Origin: Tanytarsus gracilentus
Taxonomy: Eukaryota > Arthropoda > Insecta > Diptera > Chironomidae
Length of the DNA: 64,000 nt
Assembly: GCA_038502055.1 (NCBI GenBank)
Contig: JAXRKN010000009.1
Coordinates: forward strand, 96,479 to 160,478
Reading direction: 5' to 3'
A model generated the notes under the pieces. It ran no database searches and had not been told where the DNA came from. It saw only the letters and a program-made list of their open reading frames with translations. Shown piece after piece: positions 36,294 to 48,588 of the stretch. Positions within the stretch are counted from its first letter, which is position 1; each line of letters begins with the position of its first letter. The position numbers and the translations under genes were made by a program.

Positions 36294-37383
36294 AAAATTA
36301 TGCGGATTTAAATTAAGCTTAGTTAGGAAGGAATAAAAATAAACTTGGCTTTAAATTTAAATCGTGAGCTTTAAAAATTCAAATGCACCTTTTCCATAAA
36401 TTTCATCATGATGCACTTTATCTCTATATCCTCGACCACGATGAATCCGACTGGATAGTTTATTTAAATATCACAATGGAATAAATCGTGCACCATTTAA
36501 GGTGAATCATAACAAAACCAACGTTCAGATGATCCCATTTAAGCGATTTAAATTATGTGAGAAATTCCAATTCGCTTGATCGTGATTTTCTTCATCTCGG
36601 ATGCGATTTTATTATGCTGACTTTTTCATCCATCTCGTTGCCGCTAGCTCATCACACAACTATTCATCAAACAATTTGCTGACAATTGAAGCTTTTTCAG
36701 AATTTTTTGCTCCCTCGTCGATGCGAAAAATAGTTGAGTGAAAAATTATTTTCAATTCATTGCCGGAGCGACATTATCATAATAATGCTACTGCATTATC
36801 GTTCATTCCAGGTAATTTAATTGCAAATTCCTTTCCTCCCTCTCTCTTAACCACTTGCTTGGTTTTATAAATTTTTGAATTATTCAAAACTACTCTAAAA
36901 AGAGAAGTTGCGATGATGACTGCTTGTGGAATAACGAAAATTATTTTTTATTTCATCACTTTTAAAAATTTCATGCAATTTTAAAGTTCCACCCAACAGC
37001 AGCAGAAAAAAATACAAAAAAGTCGCATTTAAAAAATAAAAATTTTCAATTGATGAGGTGGAAAAAGAAGCGAGAGCTCGATGCAATAAAAAATCAATTT
37101 CAATGATAAGAGAATGCAAATTTTTATTCATGCACGAGCGCAATTGGATAATATTCAATATTGTTGGCGACTTTTCAATAAGCGAGTCATTTATTATCCA
37201 TTAATTGCTCGGGCGACAAAAAATTGAAATTTTCAATTGTCCTCGACAGCTATTTTATGACTTTAATTACGTGCTATCGAAAGATGTTCACCGGAAGCTA
37301 ATTATTGAGCGTTTATAGAGTTCAGTAGATATGTTGCGCATATTTTGTTAACATAATTATGCACTGAAAAATGTTCCATAGCA
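36294..37383. other. Intergenic region upstream of ODAD3
   Basis: AT-rich, with no coding exon recognised. A minus-strand frame at 36895-37158 is compositional. The ODAD3 promoter occupies the right end, where the X-box is listed separately. Confidence 0.4.
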
Positions 37384-37397
37384 GCCGCCATAGCAAC
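37384..37397 (+). promoter_or_regulatory. RFX X-box in the ODAD3 promoter
   Basis: GCCGCC-AT-AGCAAC fits the X-box consensus RYYNYY-N(1-3)-RRNRAC at every position. It lies 74 bases upstream of the ODAD3 ATG. RFX transcription factors bind such sites, usually within about 150 bases of the start of ciliary genes, so the position and the downstream gene agree. Confidence 0.65.
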
Positions 37398-37470
37398 GCT
37401 GCTCGGTTTGATCAATATCTACTTCAATTTGCACACAGTAGCGAGTGTCCGACATGAATTAAGCGATAAC

Positions 37471-40399
37471 ATGGCTAAAAACACCGAAGCTAAATTAGAG
37501 ACGGCAGCTGTGAAGACGAATGAAGTCAATTTAGCGGAATTAAATCGAAAAATTGTGGAAATCAAGAGGAAAATTGTCCTTTCAGGTGAGTCATTCGTTC
37601 ACTCATTAACTCCCTCTTCTTTTTTATCCTGCCACAACTGCTGTGCTTGGTCATTTGTCAGCATATTAAAACGTTTTTTTCTAACATACACGCTGCTTTA
37701 AAATAATTGACTTGCCCACGTTTTAAACCTTACACGATGCAGAGGGTCAAAAAAAGGCAAACATTGAAGAGTGGGTGAGTTGAAAAATTTTGCGGTTTAA
37801 TTTAAAAGCTTGCAGATAAAAATTAATATTTGACGATAAAGTAATTTCAACAAGGGGTTTAAGGCTTAAGACTAAAGAACGAATTTAAAAAATAAATTCT
37901 AAAATTAAATTTTAAAATTTATTTGAGTCGAGTGCCCCAACCCTAAATTAATGAAATTGCATTTAAAATTTATAAAATTAATCAACTCATCTCAGTTGCT
38001 CAAATAACTTTATTAAAGACTCGCTCATAAATCCACAACCATTAAAATGAGCCTTTATTCATGTAGCGCAACATCATAATTTTTCCCCCTCAACCTTATC
38101 GTTTTAGGAAACCGATAAGAAGCAACTGACCGAGAAGATTAATGAGCTCAAGAAGGAGATTAAGAGCCTCACGGCTAAATTAAAATATCTGCGTAATCCC
38201 TCAAAAAAGAACCAAAAATTGGTTCAGCAAGATGCTTCTGCCGCTCAGCCTGTTCGAAAACCTCCCTTGCCTAAAGGCGCAAAAAATTACGACGAGGGAA
38301 TCGTTCTCTTGGATCTTCAGTTAATTGAACTGTAATCGAATTTTTCTTCTTTATTTTCTTTTGATAGCGACAATATTAAAAAATAATATTTTCAGGCAAA
38401 AACAAAGCGATTTGCTTCATGCGAAAGTTCAAAAGAAGGAAGAGCATTTAGAAAAGTTGCAGAGTGAACATCAAAAATTGCTCGCATATAAAACGGAAAA
38501 AATATCAATTGAACGACCGCCAGAAACGCAGGAGGAGGAGAAAAATAGGAAGGTTAGAAATTTTCATATTCGTTCGATTACTCGCTGCCATGGCAATTTT
38601 AAACATGAATTTTTACAATTTGAGTGGATGAAAAATTTGATTGAGAGGCATCGAGGTTATTAAAAAAAGGATTTAACATTTTAAAAAATTTAAATTTTGA
38701 AAGTTTTTTTAAAAAAATTTTGAAATTTTTTTAAAATTCTTAATTCCTGGAATATTCAAATCCTCTTTAAAGCTCAACATTTTATAAATCATTCTATTCA
38801 CTTTTTCGCGAGTGTCAATGCTCTAGAGAAAATTTTCCATGCATTAAACTTTTTTCACTCGCAAATAAATTTTAACAATTTTTATGTTTTATCTCAATTT
38901 TTTATTTCATTTCAGTTAATAACTCGCCTCGAGAATGAAGTACGTATATGAAGTTAAGCTCACTAAAATGATGATAAAAATAATAAAATTCTTAGATTCA
39001 CAAAACTGAAGTTCAGTGGAATGAAGCGGAACACATTCGCAAGAAATATCGTGCAATAAAAAGTTCACTAATGAACGATTCCGAGAAATTTGAGAGCACT
39101 TTGTTCAAGCTCGAGAATGACATAAGAGATCAGCAGACTGAGATCGATCGATTGCAGGCAGTGTTTGAAGAGGCACTCTCGATGCGCGACTCCACCAAAG
39201 GAATCTTGACTAAGCAGGAGCAGATGACAATTTCATCGAACAAATCGCGTGTGAGACAAGCTGAAGAATTTCGTCGTCAAGTTGAAGAGCGTAAGACAGA
39301 ACTCGAGCGTTTGGAGAGGAAAATTTTCGCGACGGGTGCGAAAATTGTTCACCAAGAGAGTGGCGCGAGCAGCGGCAAAATGGATGACGAAGATGTTCAA
39401 ATACGGGAGAGTAAAACTTCAATTGAAGCCAATTTTAAGAAATTGATGGCGGCAACGGGCATAACAGTGTCGAGTGAGCTAGTAGACAGATTCTTAGCTC
39501 AACGCGAGGCGAGTGCAAGATTGACGTACTTGAGAAATGTCACGGAGCACGAAAAGAAAGCATTGGAGACGAAACGAGAGCAATTGACGCTTCAACTCGA
39601 TGTCTTTAAGTTTAGCGATAATCGTGACAGCGAAGTGTGAGTATTTTGGATTGATTAATTTAAATAAATTTTTTGAATTTTTTTTGATGAAAACAGAAAT
39701 CAAGAAGAGCTCGAGAAGATAAAGAAGGGCATTGAAGAGCAGAAGCAACGACGACGAGAACTCGAAGTGGAGGCAGAACGAACGACCATCGTTTTACAGT
39801 CAATAAAAGAGGCACTCATTGAAATGCTCTTAAAGCTACAAGAACTCGACGAAATGACGGCTGAAATTCAGGCAAAAGGAAAATTAGCTAAGCCATCCGC
39901 ACTTCCCGTGCCCGATTTCTTTTCCGGAAATATGTCAACAGAACAAATTATTAAGATGCTCGAGGAGAAAGTGAAAGCTGGCATGGTGGCATCCGGTCAA
40001 TTTTTGGAAGGCCATGACAGCGGCGTGTCCGACACAGAGGAGGCTGTATCGGAACACAAACCATCCCTTCTCGATGAGTCAGCATTGAAGGCAGTGGGAG
40101 AGGGTGAACCGGGTGAAGGCGAAGATGCTACAAAACCGCCAAAGTCACCGTCAGTTTTGACCGACTTTGGAATCGATGAAAAACCATCGCCTTATCCGCA
40201 AGTGTATTCAAGCTTAATAACTGGTCGGAGCACTGGCCTCGTTTCAAGTGCATCGCCTGGAGCAGGTGGACCAGGTGGAAGTGAGGAGGAGGCAGACGTT
40301 CCATCGAGATCTTTTCTAAAGCGACAAGCTCATTTAATTTTGGACGCGAAATCACGCCGCAAATTTAGACAGCAACAAGCGAACACGAGACGCAAATAA
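37471..40399 (+). CDS. ODAD3: ODAD3 / CCDC151 homologue, outer dynein arm docking coiled-coil protein
   Basis: ODAD3 is a coiled-coil subunit of the docking complex that fixes outer dynein arms to axonemal doublets in motile cilia and sperm. Exons 37471-37585, 37743-37774, 38108-38331, 38396-38552, 38916-38939, 38996-39636 and 39697-40399 all join in phase to give about 631 residues. Two are very small (32 and 24 bases). The N-terminus has the family heptads LNRKIVEIKRKIVLSEGQKK (human: RKIQLLEGDRKA). Later segments give LLDLQLIELQKQSDLLHAKV and LQSEHQKLL, the dense coiled coil LITRLENEIHKTEVQWNEAE, and a long Glu/Arg/Lys coil to about residue 430. The C-terminus is a Pro/Ser/Gly-rich tail ending in a basic stretch (RRKFRQQQANTRRK). 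In-frame codons upstream of 37471 lack an ATG. AATAAA signals at about 40470 and 40493. Confidence 0.87.
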
Positions 40400-42501
40400 A
40401 TTTAAACTTTTTACTTAGTTTCGAGTGAATTTGTCATTTGTAAAGTTAGTGCAGAAAATTGCAAAAAACTAATAAAACTTTTTCTACCCAAAAATAAAAC
40501 TTTTTCATTCAACTCGTGAGCACAAGAAAAATACAAATTAAACGATCAAATAAAAGCAAGAGAAAATTTACAAATTTAATTCCATCTCAATTGTTCTTAA
40601 AACTCATAACTCATGAAATTCAAATGCTCGTAAAATTGGGTGCGGCTAAAATGGAAAATATTCACTTTTTTTGGTCTAAAAATTTCTGTGGGAAAAACTT
40701 TTAATACCGATGATGGAATTTATGTTATATTGTAAAAGTTTGAATGTGCCATTAATTTAGTCATTGGGAAAATTAACTGTCATACGCAAATAATCAGATG
40801 GGAAATAAAAAAAGGGAGGTCAAAAATTCGTAGCTGGGCTTTTATGGTGCCGACATCAAAACTTTTTTGTTTGTTTGGGGGAAAATTAAAATTTATTAGC
40901 AATAATTCACGGAAGAGAAAACTTTAACTGACTCTGACTCGATGGAGTAAATAAAAGCAATTTCAAGGTTGTAAAGTTTTTGATCATTTTAATTCCCTTT
41001 TGGGTTTATGAACATAAAGTTTAAAAGTTTTTTAATATTGACCTAAGGACGTGAAATTGCCTCAAATCATCTCCAAGAATTTAATAAACTTGAGTCATCC
41101 CTTCAAAAGAGCAATTTTCATCCCTTACTTTATATTCATTCAATTTTCCGTAAAATTGTTATGATCTCACAAGATTGAACAGATTCATCACGCATCATTC
41201 GATTATGAGAAAATTGAGAAAAAAGGCCAACTAAAAGATTTCTGCCTTGCTTCGCATAAAAATGCTGAGATTGAAACTTTTTTGCTTATAGCCAATAAAG
41301 AGTGCGTCGTTTAGATGGACGTTAATGTATCTACATAATAAATATGACCATTTGTGCCTCAAACATTTTCTCTCGTGTGTCACGTATGAAAGCCATTAGA
41401 AAGTTTTGGAAGAAAAAAATTTTCTTCTTGTTTCATTTTATGGTGCTCTGGAAATTGCTCAAAGATCTTTTGGTTTTTGCTCAAAGAAAACTTTTTCAAA
41501 GATTAAAAAAAGTTCGAAACTTTTCAAAGTTCCAACCCTCGTTGACAACCAAAATCCCAGAAGTGAAAATCACTCTTTCTAAATTCTAATTCACCTTTAT
41601 TTTATCAAAATTGTTTTCAATACTTTCTCTCACCCTGATTTCCCAGAACTCACATTGTGTAACATTTCCAATGAGTGAAGAAGAAAATTTAACTCGAGGG
41701 AATTTGCCTCATGATAAATCGACGTTATGATTAACCACCGCAGCATAAAAACGCACACACATGAGAAAAATTATTTATTGGCCGTCGTAAAATGAAATAA
41801 TAAAAAAATAAAAGTGAATTTATTGCTCAACATCACTTCCTATAATTTTGCTTCTCTCGCCGAATGTTAATGACGATGGAAAATCAGAAAAATGCGGTCG
41901 AAAAGTTATAAATTGAAGATTCATTTAATTAGTAAATTGAGGGAATAAATGGCGCTTGATCCAATTTAAATTAATTTTTATGGCTGAATTTCAGATGTGG
42001 CTGATTTTAATTGAGAATAATGGAATTAAGGGTAAAGCGGGAACTGAGATGCTCTCAAATTGAGAAATTCAGAATTTTCATCTATTTTACTGTTAAGCTT
42101 TCATGAAATGAAATTTAAAAAAAAAATTGTAAAGCTTTTTTTCGGTATTCAAAAAATTTTCTGTTAAATTTTCAATTTGATAATGTAAATTTTCGCAAGA
42201 CCTTCGACTTATTTTTGAAAGACCTCGAATAAACTCACAATATTTTCTCGCGGTCAATTTCCTTCTCATGAATTACCCCAAAATTATAATATGAAGCGAA
42301 GCAGAAAATATCGAGAAATATTTAAAGTTCGAATAAGCATAAAAGCGAAAGATCATTGAGCGAAAAAGAGACTGCGGGTTGAGCATAATTTATACAGCAA
42401 TGAAAAAAGACTGTATTTCTTTCTCGTAGACCGTAAAATGTAAATCCCGATCCCAGCAAAAGGATTTCAGCATCCTTGTGCAAGAATAAAATATTGCGGA
42501 A
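40400..42501. other. Intergenic AT-rich region without a supportable gene
   Basis: The first 100 bases are ODAD3 3' UTR. Open frames at 40516-40704 and 41344-41589 are Lys/Phe-rich compositional frames with no family features. Confidence 0.4.
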
Positions 42502-44259
42502 AAACTTGCGTTTCCTGGGCCGTCTTTTTTTCATACTTTTTTTGATGGATTCTTGTAGATTAGGGCTCCCTGAGTCCGAATCTGCAAAAAAAATTGGCGC
42601 TGACCCTCCTGGACCCCCCTACGACCCTCCAAAGTTTCGATTTTTTCTCTTTGTTTATACACCAAAAAAGCCTACAATCTTAAGGGAAAGGTGGGAATTT
42701 GGGGTTCTCGGGTGGGGAGGGTTACTTAGCACACTTTAATTCAAGGGGTGCGCAACAAGGGGTAAAAACAAAAACTTTTTTAACTTTACACCTTAATATG
42801 TGGGTTAACCGATTTTTACGAAGCACAAATAAATTTATGTGGGTTAACCGATTTATACGAAACACAAATAATTGTATGTGTGTTAAGCGATATTTTTTGT
42901 TTTAATTGAACTTTGAAAAATATTTTTTTGTCCATTTTAAGTTCAAGGGGGCTTGCCCTTTGGATATTTTTGGTTCAAGGGGCTTTGCCCTTTGGATATT
43001 TTTTGGTTCAAGGGGCTTTGCCCTTTGGATATTTTTTGGTTCAAGGGGCTTTGCCCTTTGGATATTTTTGGTTCAAGGGGCTTTGCCCTTTGGATATTTT
43101 TTGGTTCAAGGGGCTTTGCCCTTTGGATATTTTTTGGTTCAAGGGGCTTTGCCCTTTGGATATTTTGAGGTTAAAGGGGCTTCGCCCTTTAGTAAACTTG
43201 AAGTATAAGGGGCTACGCCCTTTAGTAAAAATCCAGAATATTTTATTATTTTTCATGGAAAAAGTTTACTTTTTGAATCATATAACGTATTGTTTTTTGA
43301 AAACCTGTACATATGTGAGAAATTACTTTTGAGCCATTCTAGATCTAAATTTTTATATTTTAACTTAATTTAAAATAATCAACCATTTTTTTATGTTTCT
43401 ATTGCAAAACTTTGCAAACTCAAAAGTTTATCAGAATTATTGTAAATGAATGTGCTGAATTTTTTTTTGTAAATTTTATGATAATTTTTTATTGGGTGAT
43501 TTTAAAATGAAAAAAAGAAGATTTTTTCAAGGAAATATGTTTGAGGTTATTTTTACAGAAAGAAAATTTTTTGGAAAATTATTATATAAAAGGAAAATTT
43601 TTTAAGGATATTTTTGTGTAAGGAAAATTTTTGAGGAAATTATTTTGTAAAAGGAAAACTGTTTTATAATATTTTTGTAGAAGGAAAATTTTTGAGGAAA
43701 TTATTTTGTAAAAAACTATTGGTTTGAGGAAATTTTTTTAGTAAAAGGAAAAATTTTGTTAAATTTTTTAAAAATAAAAAAATAAGAAGAGTATTTTTGT
43801 GTTTTGTAAAAATCGGTTAACCTATAATATAAGTTTGTGTTTTAAATAAATCGGTTAACCCACGTGTTTATCAACTTTGTGTTTTGTAAAAATCGGTTAA
43901 CTCACATTTTAATATGAGTGTTTTGTAATAATCGGTTAACCCACAAGTTAAGATGGAAAATGGTCAAAATTAAAGTTTTGTACCCATTGTAAGTTGCGTA
44001 CCCCTTGTGGTTACCTACCCTAAGTACCTCTCGTGTAACCCTCCCCACCCGAGAACCCCAAATTCCCACCTTTCCCTTAAGATTGTAGGCTTTTTTGGTG
44101 TATAAACAAAGAGAAAAAATCAAAACTTTGGAGGGTCGTAGGGGGGTCCAGGAGGGTCAGCGCCAATTTTTTTTTGCAGATTCGGACTCAGGGAGCCCTA
44201 ATCTATAAGAATCCATCAAAAAAAGTACGAAAAAAAGACGGCCCAGGAAACGCAAGTTT
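42502..44259. mobile_element. 1.76-kb foldback-like element with 225-bp terminal inverted repeats
   Basis: Left terminal repeat 42502-42725 (AAACTTGCGTTTCCTGGGCC...) and right terminal repeat 44035-44259 are inverted and nearly identical, including the odd G/C blocks CCTCCTGGACCCCCCTACGA and CTTTCCCTTAAGATTGTAGG. Inside the ends, several copies of a sub-repeat with core AATCGGTTAACCCAC lie in opposite orientation: left 42793-42895, right 43805-43945. The middle has a 34-bp tandem array (listed separately) and a looser array built on AAGGAAAATTTTTGAGGAAATTATTTTGTA (43550-43770). No transposase is encoded. The architecture resembles foldback-type or long-TIR non-autonomous DNA elements; superfamily unknown, target duplication not clear. 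Confidence 0.8.
42940..43235. repeat. 33-34-bp tandem array, about 9 copies
   Basis: The unit reads GTTCAAGGGGCTTTGCCC followed by TTTGGATATTTTTTG. The last two copies diverge (GGCTTCGCCC, GGCTACGCCC) while preserving the AAGGGC...GCCCTT hairpin, so substitutions fall in the loop and the stem is kept. The frames open through this array on both strands are artefacts of the repeat. Confidence 0.92.
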
Positions 44260-46154
44260 AGCCAAAAATCCACTCAAAATTATTTTAAATAAAACTTTAA
44301 ATTTTCATAAACCATTTTTGAATTTTTGAAGGACTTTTTCGTGGTTCCACTGTTTATTTTTTGACTCTCAAATGGATATAAAATTTTCATACGACGCTCA
44401 TAATTCATTCAATGAAAGCGAGAAATTGAGATAAAGAAGCAGCAAGTGGGGGTTGCCGTTGTAAATGTTTATGCGTGCATATAAACTCTCGCACAATGAC
44501 ATAAAGTATAATTTAAAATTTACGATGATACTTTTTTTGAAATCAATCGCATTGGTTTTGTTGAGTACTCAATAAACATCAAATTAGATTTTCCTCTATT
44601 CATGAGACTCCTCGACGACATCGTGATGACGGTAGGCCTAATTTTTTATGTACATTTCATATATGAAAATTTATGGCTGCCGCTTTCAATTTCTCTCTTT
44701 ATTACATTGCGTAGCGTGCGAGGATTGAATATGAGCATAAATTATGTCATATCGAATTTAAATGAGTTATGAAAATTTTCCTTTTACATTTTTGATTTTG
44801 TATGCTGGAAGCCAAAAGTTTTATATGCGGAAAATTTGCATAAAATTTTAACGGTAAATTATAAATTTTAATTTTTCGAAGATCAAAATCATTCAGAAAA
44901 GTATAAAATACAAAATGGCATTAAGTGTCGTCTCGTTGTGACAATAATGATCGTGCTAATTTGCTTCCATAACAACGAGCACTTAAATCCAAATGTCCTA
45001 ATGATTTCATCCGTAAATTGCTACTAAACGCAAGCCTTACAATTCAATAAAGTTTCGCCTAATTGATCCCAATTGTGTGCTTCCATTCATCCTCTTGGTT
45101 ACGTTATGACGTGATTTCGGTCGTACGCAAATAATTTTTTTCTCGTGTCTTGATGAATAAACATCAAGTGCTTACGTTTTAATGGCTTTGCCGTCATCGT
45201 TAAGCAGGGATAAAGAGGAAGGCTGTGAACTCGCTCGAAAATCTGGCGTTTGGGTAATTAACGAGTGGTGGAGAGATATAAAAGTTCCTTTCTTCCTAAA
45301 GAGCCACATTTAGTTATAATAATTATGGCACTTAATGTCTTTCGCAGTCGCATACACTCATAAGTTGAGATTGAGGTCATGCAAGGTTGGAAAGTGAGTG
45401 GATCGAAAAATTTTTTAAAGAGTAATTTAACATGTTTTAAAAATTTAATTTTTTACAGAAAAATTAAAAAGTTCACACACATGTCACATTTTTCCCCGGG
45501 ATGCAATTGACAGTACAGGTTACAAGTAGCATCCGCACACGCGGCAACATATTGCCATAATTTTATGATGATATGACACAGCCTTCATAAACTTTTTTGT
45601 GCCCTTCCACACCTCTCATAAATCATGTAAATTCGCTCTGTTACTTTTTTAACTTTCACCCTCCGATGTCACTCTGACTGAGTGACTGCCTGACATTAAA
45701 TGATTGTTGGCTGTTATTTAATGCCATCCTCGCGAAAACTTTCATTATAAAAACATTTTTTCTTTCCTCGCTATGTCACTTTCGTTAGAGACTGTTGATA
45801 GCTTTTTTGCACTTCCTTTACGCTCGCACTTGATGTGTGTACATAAATTTCACTGAATTTACTCTTGTGAATGAACAACTTCAAATGTTTATGAAGAATT
45901 TTAAATCTTTGAGAGTGACAAAGATTTAAAAAATTTAAAAATTTAAATTGAGATTTTTAAAAATTAAGAAAAAATTTAATTTTAAAAATTTTACTAAAGT
46001 TTAAAATTTGAATTTTTTCAGCTTTCAAAAAAATTGTAAAAACCGTTGCCATGCGAGATTTGGTCATCATCATTATCATCAATCACAAAACTATATTTAA
46101 TTTCATATTATCACAACACAGCTGCTCTAACTATTATTAATTTGTTTTTTTTAG
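44260..46154. other. AT-rich region, probably intron before the exon at 46155
   Basis: No coding sequence recognised. The last 40 bases contain a branch-point-like CTAAC (about 46128) and a T-rich tract ending in TTTTAG (46149-46154), which marks a strong 3' splice site. Confidence 0.4.
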
Positions 46155-46268
46155 ATATCAAACAGCGACATGAAGCGCTTTAAGATGCAATCAATGAAGC
46201 GTGAGGACGAAAACAAAAACTTTATCAACGGAGGAAAGAAGATGATTGTGGGTGGAAAGCAAAACTAA
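46155..46268 (+). CDS. Orphan terminal coding exon (37 codons)
   Basis: A strong acceptor (CTAAC branch point, T-tract, TTTTAG) at 46154 is followed by a frame ISNSDMKRFKMQSMKRED... that ends with KKMIVGGKQN and TAA. The codon just before is an in-frame TAG, so translation must come through splicing (phase 0) or start at the internal ATG at 46170. The peptide is basic, not low-complexity, and has ordinary codon use. The upstream exon or exons were not found between ODAD3 and here; they may be within the AT-rich region, or ODAD3 may be nested in a long intron. The family is not recognised. Confidence 0.5.
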   Translation: MSNSDMKRFKMQSMKREDENKNFINGGKKMIVGGKQN

Positions 46269-47520
46269 TTTAATGCAAACAATGATTGATTACACGAGGT
46301 ATGTTGCAACGATCTCGCTCTCAATGTCTCATTTTATGCTCATATTATTTTTATAGTGATGCTTCTCGATATGATTCAGGGTGCTTCAAGTAGAAAAAAT
46401 TTAACATGAAAATATTATTTTTACATCATAAAAATCCACTCATGACTGCGCCTCGCTCGCTAATGCTTCTGTACACAAAGTTGAACATTTCCTCCGTGCA
46501 CATGCACACACACACACAGATGAGCTGATCTATCTCAGGGATGAAAGAGCTTATTCATTTGCGCGATAGAGAAGCGATAGTCAGATGCAATGATGGAAAA
46601 TCCTCCAAGTCAAAAGTTGTGCATCAGAAAATTTCTCGACAGAACCATTTGTTAAGCAAAAAGAACTCGCTTCCATGCACACGAAGGAGAGAAAGTTGTT
46701 CAAATATTTTTCTGGATGTTTGCCAACTTTTTTTTTTCGCCTTCGCTCGTTCAACAAAAGCTTTTATGCAAATTGTTGAAGAGTAAATATTTAAGTACCG
46801 AAAAAAAACAAGCGAGAAGAAAAATTTTTACCTTTTGCTATTTTTCCTCGCACCTATCAAGCGAGCGAGCGATGTTTAGTGAACATAAACGATAATCATG
46901 GTTACATTATGCAATTATACGAGAGAGAAAAGTTTTCGCACTTAATTGCAGGTGTGCAAACAAGTTTTCTTCGACAACAACACCATCAAGATTCATAAGA
47001 GGGAAAATTTTGTTAGAGGTTGAGGTTGAAATTCTTGCAAGGTGAAGAAAATTATTTTTATTTTGGTTTTAAAAATAAATTTAATAAAGTGAATTTTCCT
47101 GGATTGAAAAAAAATTAATATTGATTACAAATTTTAAAAAAGCTTTTGAAATTTTTTTTAAAATAATTGACAATCCCTTGATGGATGTTTCTATCATGAG
47201 GTAAACAAAACTTTTTGAACTTTAATCAATGTCATTCATAAATTACGTCAGGTGTTTCTGTTTTATTTTAGATTTTTTCCCTAAATTTTTTGAATGATGA
47301 TTGTTAATAAAATTATTAAAACGTTTATAAAATTTCACATTTCAAATGTTACCTAATTTACGAAAAGTGCCCCTAAAAAGAAAGATTTGTCTAACATAAT
47401 AAAGAATTTTGTGTTGAGGAATTCTTTTCCAAAAGATTTAACGTTTATGACCTAAATTCTTTCCGTAGCCGCAGAAAACTTTTGACTTTTCCATTAATTT
47501 CTTTTCATTTTTCCTTCTTT
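46269..47520. other. AT-rich region, 3' UTR then intergenic
   Basis: Presumed 3' UTR of the 46155 exon followed by AT-rich sequence. A plus-strand frame at 46541-46786 has no supporting feature. Nothing else recognised. Confidence 0.35.
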
Positions 47521-48588
47521 TTATAGCTCCGCTATATATTAATTTTGGATTTTTCCAAAACCTGTTTTCGGCCCCTAGTGCCAAGACATTACATTGTGCA
47601 ATATCAAAACATATACTCAAATGATAGGCCTAGTCAAACCCTACAAACTGGCGAAAACAGATTTGAAATCGGTTGATCCTACGAGGAGTTAGAGCCATTT
47701 AAGTCATCTTACTTTCTTACTTTCTCACTTTCTCACTTTCTCACTTTTACTTTTTTTTCTCACGATCTTAGTGAACGCCATATCTAAGAAGGTGGTCGGA
47801 TTTGATTCGGGTTTGTGGCTAAAGATCGGTTTTGGTTCTAGTTGTGAAGAAGTATTTAGTTTTGAGGTACGACTCTCCAAGGACCGTCCCTGGGTGAAAA
47901 ATGTCCTTTTTCATACAAATTTTTCTTATATGCCTTCAAGGGTATCGTTGAACTCGTAATTTCACCAGGAATCGAATGTAACAGACGATTTTTGAGGAAT
48001 GTCCATCATGGTCGGCCAGGAATGCAACTAATGTCCATTTTTCAGAACATGGCTTATGTATGTCGTTGAACTCGTTTTGCATCAGGAATCGATTGAATTG
48101 ATGATTTTTGAGGAATGTCCATCATGGTCGGCCAGGAGTGCCACTAATGTCCATTTTTCAGAATATGGTTATATATGTCGTTGAATTCGTTATTGCATCA
48201 GGAATCGATTGACATTGATGATTTTTGAGGAATGTCCATCATGGTCGGCCAGGAGTGCCACTAATGTCCATTTTTCAGAACTATGGCTTCATGTATGTCG
48301 TTGAACTCGTTATTGCATCAGGAATCGATTGACATTGATGATTTTTGAGGAATGTCCATCATGGTCGGCCAGGAGTGCCACTAATGTCCATTTTTCAGAA
48401 CTATGGCTTCATGTATGTCGTTGAACTCGTTATTGCATCAGGAATCGATTGACATTGATGATTTTTGAAGAATGTTCATCATGGTCGGCCAAGAGTGCCA
48501 CTAATGCCCATTGCAACGGAGTAGGGTACTAATCTATGCGGAGCTATTGGAAATGGCAACGCCGTTTGCAGACCCATCTTGTTTTTCT
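47521..48588 (-). mobile_element. Helentron/DINE-like non-autonomous element with 120-bp tandem repeats
   Basis: The left end reads TATAGCTCCGCTATATATTAA and the right end region reads CTATGCGGAGCTATTGG, so the two ends carry matching inverted GCTCCGC/GCGGAGC hairpin words. In between lie a unique block, a CTTTCTCA microsatellite (47707-47752) and the 120-bp tandem array listed separately. Unique block, microsatellite, tandem repeats and short inverted ends are the layout known for DINE-1/Helentron-associated elements. A related end sequence occurs inverted at 53370-53628. The strand is assigned arbitrarily. No Rep/helicase is present, and the class call is by structure only. Confidence 0.6.
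47938..48515. repeat. 120-bp tandem repeat, five copies
   Basis: Each unit contains TCGTTGAACTCGTTATTGCA, AATCGATTGACATTGATGAT, GAATGTCCATCATGGTCGGC and CACTAATGTCCATTTTTCAG. Copies starting near 48176, 48296 and 48416 are almost identical over exactly 120 bases; the first two copies are more diverged, a gradient typical of tandem repeats inside mobile elements. Confidence 0.93.

Noticed and set aside
42906..43332. Overlapping open frames in three plus frames and one minus frame over the 34-bp array
   Set aside because: Direct artefacts of a tandem repeat; all frames are equally open.
42502..44259. Transposase gene in the foldback-like element
   Set aside because: All long frames in it come from tandem repeats or terminal repeats; no catalytic motif was seen.
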